Below are positions 9,398 through 17,363 of a stretch of DNA of 64,000 nt, piece after piece. A program made the translations under genes and the position numbers. Source of the stretch: G963662985 sp963662985 (GTDB lineage: Bacteria; Chloroflexota; Anaerolineae; Anaerolineales; UBA11579); NCBI GenBank assembly GCA_963662985.1, contig OY760067.1:1-64000 (forward strand). Reading direction: 5' to 3'. Below the pieces are notes generated by a model. It ran no database searches. It was not told the DNA's origin and saw only the letters and a program-made list of their open reading frames with translations. Position 1 is the stretch's first letter. Every line of letters begins with the position of its first letter.

Positions 9398-10838
9398 ATA
9401 ATTTTTCACCAACGGTGTGCAAAAGTGCAAGATTGGGGGGTTTGTGAGCTCCGACAGGAAAGCCACATACTAAAACGATTTGTTGACCATTTTTTATCGG
9501 GGTTGATGCAATCATTGCATTGTCTACGTGCATAAGCATTTCTTCAGTAGAATTTACAATTGGAACTAAATGAGGAAAAACTCCCCAGTACATGGCCATT
9601 TTATTATAGGTTGATTCATTTGGCGTAAATCCTAACACAGGGGTTCTTGGTCTTGCTTTAGCCATTAATCTAGCTGTTCTACCTGTTGTTGTAAAAACGG
9701 CAACAGCTGCGACATTTAAGTCATGGGCAAGTTCTCTGGCTGCTCTAGTAATTGAAACTGCATCATCTGATGAGATAGAAGAGGACATACTAGAATGGCC
9801 CCATTCCTTTAAGTGATTTTCTGCTTCAACAATGATTCTATCCATCATTTGAATGGTTTCAACAGGGTATTCACCAATGGAAGTTTCTCCAGATAACATA
9901 ACTGCATCGGTGCCATCGAAGATAGCATTTGCAACATCTGATGCTTCCGCTCTTGTTGGTCTTGGATTATTTATCATTGACTCTAACATTTGAGTAGCTG
10001 TAATAACTGTTTTGCCTTTTGCGTTTGCTGCTTGAATAATTCTCTTTTGCGCTGTTGGAACAGCTTCTGGCGACATTTCTACTCCTAAATCACCTCTAGC
10101 AACCATAACCCCATCTGCAGCGTCTAGGATAGCGTCTAAATTGGCAAGCGCTTCTGGGCGCTCTAATTTTGCGATAATTGGAGTTTGAAGCATTTGTGGT
10201 GATCCATATTTACTTATGGCTTGCTTTACTCTAGCGATATCTGTAGCATCTTTGACAAAAGAAATTGCAATCACATCGACGCCTAAGGATAGTCCAAATT
10301 TCAAATCATCTTCGTCTTTTTCAGTAAAGCCTGGAATATCTAAATTTGCGCCAGGAAGATTAATGCCCTTATGTGATTTAAGAACTCCTCCAACAATCAC
10401 TTTTGCCTTAAATTCTGTATCTGTGACTTCAGTAACTTCTAAATGTAATTTTCCGTCATCTAATAATAGGGTATTACCTGGCTTTAATAATTGTGGCAAA
10501 TCTGGGTAATCTACTGGAATTTTATTTATATCTTCACTAGTAGGTGTGTTAATAAAAGTAACAATATCGTCTTTTATTAATCCAAAACCTTCAGTTGTTA
10601 ATTCACCCGTTCTGATTTTTGGTCCTTGAAGATCTTGTAAAATACAAACAGGCTGACCAAGGCGTTTTGATATCTTTCTTATGGAATTTATGGTCTCCCG
10701 ATAACCTTCATGTGTACCATGGGAGAAATTTAATCTAGCTACGTTCATACCGGCTCTAACTAAATATTGGATAACAATTTCTTTGTCAGTAGCAGGACCG
10801 ATTGTAGCAACAATTTTTGCTTTTCTTTCTGAGCTCAT
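9396..10838 (-). CDS. pyk: Pyruvate kinase
   Basis: Last step of glycolysis: phosphoenolpyruvate plus ADP to pyruvate plus ATP. It is 480 residues, the standard bacterial length. It begins with KIVATIGPAT and shows NVARLNFSHGTHEGY, ILQDLQGPKIRTG, IAKLERPEAL, the active-site block GVMVARGDLGVEM, the pyruvate kinase signature ending in TATQMLESM, and GTDAVMLSGETSIGEYPVE. The C-terminal regulatory domain (RTARLMAKARPRTPVLGFT) is complete. AGGAAG precedes the ATG. It is a single gene between two terminators, so it probably has its own promoter in the 10840-10865 stretch or just upstream. Confidence 0.97.
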   Translation of the reverse strand: MSSERKAKIVATIGPATDKEIVIQYLVRAGMNVARLNFSHGTHEGYRETINSIRKISKRLGQPVCILQDLQGPKIRTGELTTEGFGLIKDDIVTFINTPTSEDINKIPVDYPDLPQLLKPGNTLLLDDGKLHLEVTEVTDTEFKAKVIVGGVLKSHKGINLPGANLDIPGFTEKDEDDLKFGLSLGVDVIAISFVKDATDIARVKQAISKYGSPQMLQTPIIAKLERPEALANLDAILDAADGVMVARGDLGVEMSPEAVPTAQKRIIQAANAKGKTVITATQMLESMINNPRPTRAEASDVANAIFDGTDAVMLSGETSIGEYPVETIQMMDRIIVEAENHLKEWGHSSMSSSISSDDAVSITRAARELAHDLNVAAVAVFTTTGRTARLMAKARPRTPVLGFTPNESTYNKMAMYWGVFPHLVPIVNSTEEMLMHVDNAMIASTPIKNGQQIVLVCGFPVGAHKPPNLALLHTVGEKL

Positions 10839-10863
10839 AAATACTTCCTAATTTTATAAAATT

Positions 10864-10892
10864 AAAAAACAACTGAGATTTTTCAGTTGTTT
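10864..10892 (-). terminator. Terminator ending the sensor/thrC/EamA operon
   Basis: The stem ACAACTGA - loop - TCAGTTGT is followed on the minus strand by TTTTTT. It lies 80 bases past the stop codon of the EamA transporter gene and just upstream of pyk, so it probably ends the long minus-strand operon that starts at about 36.6 kb. A role as a leader hairpin of pyk cannot be excluded. Confidence 0.7.
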
Positions 10893-10972
10893 GGTCGATT
10901 ATTAATGATCGAAAACAAATTCTTCCTACACAAGTATAACATATACATTTTTTCAATTAGTAAGAAATTTGT

Positions 10973-11944
10973 TTAAAATAAATTATCTTTTTTGGTAAGC
11001 CAATACATGGGTGATAACCATTTAAATATTCCACCATTTGGATCAGGTTTTGGAGAATTTTTATCAAATGCACTTAGGAATACACTAAATGCTAAAGTGA
11101 AAGCACCAATCCATTGAATTAGACTTAACGATTCTTTCAGGAACAAAACTGAGATAAAGACTGTAACAATCAATTCTCCAAGACCAATTATTGCAGTTTG
11201 AGTTCCTCCTATTTTTTTCACACCTAAAAATAAAGTTATTCTTGATAAAACTGTAACTATTGTTAAAAATAATATTGGTTCCCAATTTGAAATATTTGTT
11301 GGAATTTGATCAAATTTGTTACTCACTAATAATCCGATTGATACAACAAGAGACATTGATAATAATGTGTAAAAAGTTACAGTGGGAGCTGGCATTTCAT
11401 ATAAAACTCTTTGGTTAATTGGCAGATGTAATGCATATAAAATTGCAGCCAATAACATAGAAAATATTCCTATCCAAGAAGAATGAAAATCAGAATTTGA
11501 TAATAAAAAAAATATTGATGGGATAGCAATAGATATTTGAATTATTGATATTTTTGTTGGTTTATGCCCATCAATAAAAGACCAAAACATAACAAAAAAA
11601 GGGTAGGTGGCATATAGTAATTGGCCAAGGGAGGCATCAATATGGTTTAATGCATTATAAAAAAAAAGGGAGCCTACTCCATTAATCAATCCAGCTAGAG
11701 CGCAACCTAAAAAGCCCCATAAATAAATTTTAAAATATGATTTATTTGTAACTAGAATTCCTATCCCTAAAATTATTGTAGAGAAGATTGTTCGGAATGC
11801 TACAACTCCAATTGAAGGGAATCCAGAATTAATGGCGACTTTTCCAAATATTGGCGTTAATCCAAGGCAAAATGCAGAAAATCCAGCAAAAAATAATCCT
11901 GAATATTTACTCTCTTTTATGTTTTGAATTATTTTTTTTAGCAT
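10973..11944 (-). CDS. EamA/DMT-family transporter (possible amino-acid exporter)
   Basis: Integral membrane protein of 323 residues with about ten hydrophobic segments arranged as two EamA repeats: the first begins FFAGFSAFCLGLTPIFGK, the second near SWIGIFSMLLAAILYALHLP. Drug/metabolite transporters of this kind include homoserine/threonine exporters (RhtA) and many uncharacterised members, so the substrate is open. It is the last gene of the long minus-strand operon, 17 bases after a threonine synthase-receiver fusion. That position makes an amino-acid substrate attractive but unproven. No good Shine-Dalgarno sequence precedes the ATG, which suggests translation coupled to the upstream gene. 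Confidence 0.85.
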   Translation of the reverse strand: MLKKIIQNIKESKYSGLFFAGFSAFCLGLTPIFGKVAINSGFPSIGVVAFRTIFSTIILGIGILVTNKSYFKIYLWGFLGCALAGLINGVGSLFFYNALNHIDASLGQLLYATYPFFVMFWSFIDGHKPTKISIIQISIAIPSIFFLLSNSDFHSSWIGIFSMLLAAILYALHLPINQRVLYEMPAPTVTFYTLLSMSLVVSIGLLVSNKFDQIPTNISNWEPILFLTIVTVLSRITLFLGVKKIGGTQTAIIGLGELIVTVFISVLFLKESLSLIQWIGAFTLAFSVFLSAFDKNSPKPDPNGGIFKWLSPMYWLTKKDNLF

Positions 11945-11961
11945 ATAAACCGCATAATAAA

Positions 11962-13623
11962 TTAATTATCCAATATTTTTTTAATTTCTTCTAAAAATTC
12001 ATCGTTTAAGAAATTTCCTTTTTGTAAAACATCAATTTTATTTGATAATCGATTTTTTTCAGTGTTTGTTAATTCTTTTGCTGTAATAACAATTACTGGG
12101 ATTGATGCAGTTATCTCGTTTGATTTCAACGAATCGATTACACCAAATCCATCAATTTCAGGCATCATTAGGTCTAGTAATATTAGGTCGATATTGTTTT
12201 TGGAAATAATTTCAAGGGCTTCTTTTCCATTATTTGCTTCAAATAAATTATATGTTCCCTGAGCCTGCAAAATTCTAGAAATTAATCTAACTGCGAGAGG
12301 GGTGTCGTCTACAATTAGAATATTTTTGAATTTTCTAGGATTTACTGATTCAAGAGCAGAAAGGAGCCCATCTTCAGGCACTGGTTTAATATTTGATTCA
12401 TTAATATTAATATTTTGAATCCAGTTATCGCCTAAAATATATTGTTGAACTGGAATGGTGTGCCCTGTACAGTTTATTACGACAAGTTCATCTGGTTTTA
12501 TTGTGCCATTTCTTACTAAATTAATTAAACCAGCAAAGGCAACAGCTGTCGCTGGCTCAACAGAAATCCCTTCCATTTTTGCAAGAATATGCATTGCTCT
12601 AAATGCTTCTTCATCACTAACTTTTTCAAAAGTTCCACCATTATTTCTTTCCATCATTTCACATAATAGTGTATATGTATAGCCTGGATCACCGGTAGCT
12701 AAAGTTGCAATTCTAGTTTTAGGATTATTAACAGGTATTGCTGTCTTTTTGTTTTGCTTCCAAGCATCCGTCATTGGTGCGCAACCTTCAACTTGAATGT
12801 TTGCAATTTTTGGAACTTTTTCGACTAGATCCATTTCGACTAATTCTTCATATCCTTTGATTACACCTATTGGACCAAGCCCACCACTTACTGATTGGAT
12901 ATACCAATCTGGACTTTTCCATGGGGTGGTGGATGGTTTGATAATTTCTCCTAATTGCTCAGAAATTTCATATGATAAAGTTTTCATTCCTTCGACAGTG
13001 GGAATTGACCGAACACCATTATCCACATAAAATCCACGTTCTTTTGCAAATTGAGCTGCAACCTTTTTTGTTTGATCATAATTACCGGTTACTTTTATTA
13101 CTTCGGTGCCATATAAAGCAGTTTCTTGCATTTTTATTTCATTTACAAGGCTAGTAATAAATGCCCATAATTTGATGCTTGCTCTAGCTGAATAAGCAGA
13201 ATATGAAAGAGCTACATTCCCTGTGGAGGCTACGACAACTTCATTGATTCCTGCTTCTTTGAGAGCTGTTATAGTGATTGCTGCTTGTCTGTCTTTAAAT
13301 GATGTGCTTGGGTTTTGTCTTTCATCTTTAAAATACAGGTTTTTCAATCCTAACATCATTCCAAGATTGTTTGCTGGAATTAATGGAGTTCCTCCTTCTC
13401 CTAAACTTATTTCTGGTAATAATTTATCTCCAGGAAGGAGTTCATGATATCTCCATAAATTAAAAGGTCTATTTTTTATTTTTTCTGCATATCCAACTTT
13501 AATTTCATCTAAGTTATATTTTGCAAATCGCCATTCAAACCCACATTTTTTACATGACTTATCTTTTGGTGAATATTCTGTTTCATAACCACATTGTAAG
13601 CATTTTGAATTAATCATTGTCAT
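11962..13623 (-). CDS. thrC: Threonine synthase fused to a response-regulator receiver domain
   Basis: Fusion of 553 residues. Residues 1-425 form a PLP enzyme of the threonine synthase type (O-phosphohomoserine to threonine). There is an N-terminal zinc-ribbon-like pair (Cys8/Cys11, Cys24/Cys27), a PLP lysine at Lys110 in STSFKDRQ, ASTGNVALS phosphate-binding loop, SGGLGP glycine loop, and the VVINCTGH end motif. Residues 433-553 are a complete receiver domain: acidic pair Asp439/Asp440 (IVDDT), phosphoacceptor Asp484 (LLDLMMPEIDG), Thr514 (VITAKE) and Lys535. All key phosphorylation residues are present, so phosphorylation is plausible. I chose the ATG at 13623: AAGGA lies 7 bases before it, and it starts 10 bases after the hybrid kinase stop codon. 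A longer frame from 13677 would overlap the kinase. The kinase immediately upstream is the obvious candidate phosphodonor. Confidence 0.93.
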   Translation of the reverse strand: MTMINSKCLQCGYETEYSPKDKSCKKCGFEWRFAKYNLDEIKVGYAEKIKNRPFNLWRYHELLPGDKLLPEISLGEGGTPLIPANNLGMMLGLKNLYFKDERQNPSTSFKDRQAAITITALKEAGINEVVVASTGNVALSYSAYSARASIKLWAFITSLVNEIKMQETALYGTEVIKVTGNYDQTKKVAAQFAKERGFYVDNGVRSIPTVEGMKTLSYEISEQLGEIIKPSTTPWKSPDWYIQSVSGGLGPIGVIKGYEELVEMDLVEKVPKIANIQVEGCAPMTDAWKQNKKTAIPVNNPKTRIATLATGDPGYTYTLLCEMMERNNGGTFEKVSDEEAFRAMHILAKMEGISVEPATAVAFAGLINLVRNGTIKPDELVVINCTGHTIPVQQYILGDNWIQNININESNIKPVPEDGLLSALESVNPRKFKNILIVDDTPLAVRLISRILQAQGTYNLFEANNGKEALEIISKNNIDLILLDLMMPEIDGFGVIDSLKSNEITASIPVIVITAKELTNTEKNRLSNKIDVLQKGNFLNDEFLEEIKKILDN

Positions 13624-13633
13624 AAAATAATCC

Positions 13634-16600
13634 TTATAATTGAATTGATGAAAGTGTTTGAATGAGATCTTCCTCAATTATTGGTTTTACTAAGTATGCT
13701 GAAGCGCCTAAGCTATACCCTTTTTCTTGATTGTTGATAATGCTACAGATAACAACTGGAATATGTTGTGTTAGTTTGTTTTCTTTTAATTGTTCAAGAA
13801 TATACCAACCTTCATCTGTGGGCATAGCAATATCGAGCAAAATAATATCAGGTTGTTGAAGCGCTGCTTGAGTTACTGCGCTCATTGGGTCTGTATGAAC
13901 TAGAATATGATATTGATGTTTACTCAGATATTTTTGGTAAATCTTGCTTACTTGTTCATCATCATCAATGGATAAAATCGTTCGAATTGGAGAAAGTTCA
14001 ACAGTATCATCAATGCCTGGTTTTCTATTTAATATGGTTGGAATTGTGAACCAGAAAGTGCTCCCTTTACTTAATTCGCTTTCCACTCCAATATTACCAC
14101 CTTGCATTTCAACCATAGCCTTACACAATGATAAGCCTAAACCTGTTCCGCCAGCTTTTCGTGTTGGTGAGTCATCCACTTGTGAGAAGGGGACAAATAA
14201 TTTTTCTTGATCCATTTTTGCGATACCAATACCTGTATCAGTAACACTTATTTTTATTTGTTCATCACCATATTCATTAAATGTTTTTTCGACATTCAAT
14301 GTAATTGTTCCTTCATTTGTAAATTTGGCCGCATTTTGATAAAGGTTGGTTAGAATTTGTCGAATTCGAGTCTCATCACCCCAAACGTTTGGTAAATCAG
14401 TCGGAATATTATTTAATAATTTTATTGGTTTTTCTTTTACTAAACCAATAGCAGTTGATAAAACTGTTTTGAATATGGGTTGTAAATCAATTTCTTCAAT
14501 ACTAATTTCCATTTTTCCAGCTTCGATTTTTGAAATGTCTAAAATGGAATTAATCATGTTTAGAAGATGTTGTCCAGAATTATGAATTGCTGAAAGATCT
14601 TCTTTTTGTGTTTCAGTTATTGGACCATCTATTTCTTTTAAAATAACTTGAGAAAAGCCAATAATTGAGTTAAGCGGTGTTCTTAATTCATGGCTCATAT
14701 TTGCCAAAAACTGTGTTTTTAATCGATCAGCTTCTCTGATCTCTGCCATGGCTTGTTGGGTAACTTCAAATGATCTTGCGTTTTCCATTGCTACAGAAAT
14801 TTGGTCACTCAGTACTTGTAATACTGTGATATCTTCACTGCTAAATTGATTGGGATTAGTTGAACAAACTTCGAGTACACCCGTAACTCTTTCACCGATA
14901 TTCATTGGAATAAACATAAATGCTTGTGCTGTCTCAGATAAAGGATGAAATTTAATAGCAGGGTCACTTGCAACATTGTTAATAATTAATGTTTGAGACG
15001 ATTTCGCTGCTCGAGCTGCATAAATTTTTTCGTCTTTAAATGATACTTTGTAAGAAGGATTGGTCATTAATTCGCTTGTTGAACCTTTTATGACTAACTT
15101 CATTCCTTCACGAAGATAGATTGATACATGATGAAAATTGAATTTTTCTTTAATTAGGTTTACAGCACGATTTAATAATGTATCCATTTCCAAATTGGCT
15201 GAGCTATCTCTTGCAATCTCAGAAGCAGTCTCTAATTGTCGAGCACGTTGAGTGGTTTCATCTAGTAATAAAGCATTATGAATTGCTGTGGCAGTTTGAT
15301 GAGATATAGCTTCAAATAATTGTTCTTCTTCTTCAGTCATATTTACATTACTATTTCTAATAATCATAATAATTACACCAATTTCTTCTTGAGCAGAAAC
15401 AATAGGAATAATTATAAAATTGTTTATATTATTTTCATTGTAAAAATCACTTAGTATTTTTGAATTTTCTGGAATTTCGAAGTCTTTATCTAAAATTTGA
15501 ATAGTTTGATTATTAATTATTTTTATTAATAATGGGTCATCTTTTTCAGTAATCAATTTGTTTAGATAAGCTAAATGCTCATTATTCTTTGAAGCTCCCG
15601 CTATCATGTTGAAATTTGATTTGATTTTCAATCCAAAATATACATCATCAATTGGCAATGTGCTTTTAATTGCTTCTGAGGCGATTTGTAATCCTTTTTC
15701 AAGGCTTGGAGATGTTGTAATTCCTTCAAGAATTTGATTGATTAATGTTAATTCACTAGATCTTTTTGATGCTTCCAATGCACGTTGTTCAGCTAATTTA
15801 ATGTTTTGAATATTTTGTAGTGCTACGGAAATTTGAGTGGTTAATGCGAATGCATGATTTATATCAGATTCATCAAGATTTATTTCTTCTTCAAATATAA
15901 CAGTTAAGAAACCTATCCATTTGTCAGCAGCTAACAATGGGATAAATACTACTTTTTCTGCATTAAAATTATCAAGAAGGAACCATCTTGTTTTTTCGTC
16001 AATTTGTCGATTCTGCGATATTGATTCAATGATGGTTGATGTTGATCTTGACAAAAGACTATTTGCACTTTGAAAAGTGGTCATATCAATGGCGATGTGT
16101 TTTAAATCAGTTTCAATAGATTGTTTTTTACTTGATATTTCATTTTGCAATAATGATAGGGAAGCCAATATTGTGGCTGTTTGAGGACGATATAATGAAG
16201 TCCATGGAGAGTCAAATGAAAAAATTGTTATATGATTTGCAATTGCACCAATTAAAGAAAATTTAGTAAAAACTTCAAGCAATGAAAAATAGTTGCTTGA
16301 TTGATTCAATTCTTTTGATGCTTGAAACAATGCGTCAGTTTCTGATAAGGCTCCTTGGGTTTGCTCAAATAATCTTTGATTTTCAAGTGTTCTTCCTACT
16401 TGTTCGATTAGTGACGATAAAATATCCAAATCTTCGCTAGAAAAATCACCAGATTGGTTTTTCTCAATTTCAACCACACCAATAGGTTCGCCTTGAATAT
16501 AGATGGGTAGGGAGATTGAATTTCCATCAATTTCAAATGGACTTTCATTTTCAATAGCAGCGGCCATATTCTCAGTTAAAGTACTTGATGCTTTTTCAAT

Positions 16601-16972
16601 TTTTCCATTTTGAAGATACATTGATAATGAACTTAAAGATTTATCTTCAAGATATTCATTCCATCCCGAGCGAATCATTCTTCTTTGGGCTTGTTGGAGC
16701 TCACGGATGGTGGCATCCATTTCTCTAGTTCTTTGAATAACTTGCATTTCAAGATTTGATTGAGTGATTTCTTTATCTTGTTGTAAATTATTTAAATCTT
16801 CGATTAGGTATTGAATTGCAATACCTAATTCTGTTAAATCATCAACATCATTATCTATATTGACTTTAACATTTAAATCACCATTAATTACTTGAGCAAT
16901 ATATTGCATAAGTTGGTCACTAATTTTTGTTACAGAATTTTGGTATTTTTCTATTGAATTATTTTCTGACAT
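13634..16972 (-). CDS. Soluble GAF-rich hybrid histidine kinase with C-terminal receiver
   Basis: Protein of 1112 residues and the only gene in the operon with a kinase core. N-terminal HAMP/coiled-coil-like region (about 20-100), the C-terminal half of a GAF domain (100-200), three GAF domains (about 210-390, 400-575, 580-740), then HisKA with phospho-His761 in MSHELRTPLNSIIGFS. The HATPase has N box (Asn880), G1 DTGIG at about 912 and G2 GGTGLGL at about 941. A C-terminal receiver starts near 995 with Asp1047 and Lys1096. No membrane segment is seen, so it is cytoplasmic. It follows the small STAS-like gene and directly precedes the threonine synthase-receiver fusion. Cognate inputs probably include the membrane GAF proteins encoded upstream, which lack kinases. 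AAAGG lies 10 bases before the ATG. Confidence 0.93.
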   Translation of the reverse strand: MSENNSIEKYQNSVTKISDQLMQYIAQVINGDLNVKVNIDNDVDDLTELGIAIQYLIEDLNNLQQDKEITQSNLEMQVIQRTREMDATIRELQQAQRRMIRSGWNEYLEDKSLSSLSMYLQNGKIEKASSTLTENMAAAIENESPFEIDGNSISLPIYIQGEPIGVVEIEKNQSGDFSSEDLDILSSLIEQVGRTLENQRLFEQTQGALSETDALFQASKELNQSSNYFSLLEVFTKFSLIGAIANHITIFSFDSPWTSLYRPQTATILASLSLLQNEISSKKQSIETDLKHIAIDMTTFQSANSLLSRSTSTIIESISQNRQIDEKTRWFLLDNFNAEKVVFIPLLAADKWIGFLTVIFEEEINLDESDINHAFALTTQISVALQNIQNIKLAEQRALEASKRSSELTLINQILEGITTSPSLEKGLQIASEAIKSTLPIDDVYFGLKIKSNFNMIAGASKNNEHLAYLNKLITEKDDPLLIKIINNQTIQILDKDFEIPENSKILSDFYNENNINNFIIIPIVSAQEEIGVIIMIIRNSNVNMTEEEEQLFEAISHQTATAIHNALLLDETTQRARQLETASEIARDSSANLEMDTLLNRAVNLIKEKFNFHHVSIYLREGMKLVIKGSTSELMTNPSYKVSFKDEKIYAARAAKSSQTLIINNVASDPAIKFHPLSETAQAFMFIPMNIGERVTGVLEVCSTNPNQFSSEDITVLQVLSDQISVAMENARSFEVTQQAMAEIREADRLKTQFLANMSHELRTPLNSIIGFSQVILKEIDGPITETQKEDLSAIHNSGQHLLNMINSILDISKIEAGKMEISIEEIDLQPIFKTVLSTAIGLVKEKPIKLLNNIPTDLPNVWGDETRIRQILTNLYQNAAKFTNEGTITLNVEKTFNEYGDEQIKISVTDTGIGIAKMDQEKLFVPFSQVDDSPTRKAGGTGLGLSLCKAMVEMQGGNIGVESELSKGSTFWFTIPTILNRKPGIDDTVELSPIRTILSIDDDEQVSKIYQKYLSKHQYHILVHTDPMSAVTQAALQQPDIILLDIAMPTDEGWYILEQLKENKLTQHIPVVICSIINNQEKGYSLGASAYLVKPIIEEDLIQTLSSIQL

Positions 16973-16993
16973 AGTACTTAAACCTTTAAGTGT

Positions 16994-17353
16994 TTATTCA
17001 TCATTTGATGATAATGCACTGTTTTCTTCATTATTTTCGAAGATCAATTCTTTATCTGGAATTATTTTATTTGATAATTTAAAAAAAACATTTATTTCTT
17101 TATTTGCATTTTGAATATAAATTTTACCAATTCTTTTGTCTTTTAAAAAATCAAGCAATAATTTTCTAGATTTTGATGTTGTATACGTAGCATTAGAAAA
17201 GTTGATGATTAAATTTAATGGATATTCGGATGAAGAAGCATTTACAAATGGATAAATATCATTTAAAAAGAATTCGATACTAATATCGTCAATTGCATCA
17301 TAAAAATCTGTCCTAACAATTCCATCAACACCCATATTTATTCTATGTGTCAT
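16994..17353 (-). CDS. Small protein, possibly STAS-like
   Basis: Protein of 119 residues that I do not recognise with certainty. The central stretch (PLNLIINFSNATYTTSKSRK and the helix after it) has the strand-turn-helix look of STAS/SpoIIAA-like domains, in which a loop before the helix is often the phosphorylated or partner-binding site. The C-terminus is acidic and probably disordered (ENNEENSALSSNDE). A good GGAG ribosome site lies 6 bases before the ATG. It sits between the soluble PAS/GAF protein and the hybrid histidine kinase, 10 and 21 bases from them, so it is translated as part of the signalling operon and may be an adaptor. Confidence in the gene is high, in the fold low. Confidence 0.75.
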   Translation of the reverse strand: MTHRINMGVDGIVRTDFYDAIDDISIEFFLNDIYPFVNASSSEYPLNLIINFSNATYTTSKSRKLLLDFLKDKRIGKIYIQNANKEINVFFKLSNKIIPDKELIFENNEENSALSSNDE

Positions 17354-17363
17354 TTAATACTCC

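Noticed and set aside
13623..13677. Longer threonine synthase start at 13677
   Set aside because: It would overlap the hybrid kinase gene and add 18 residues unlike the family; the ATG at 13623 has a good ribosome site.
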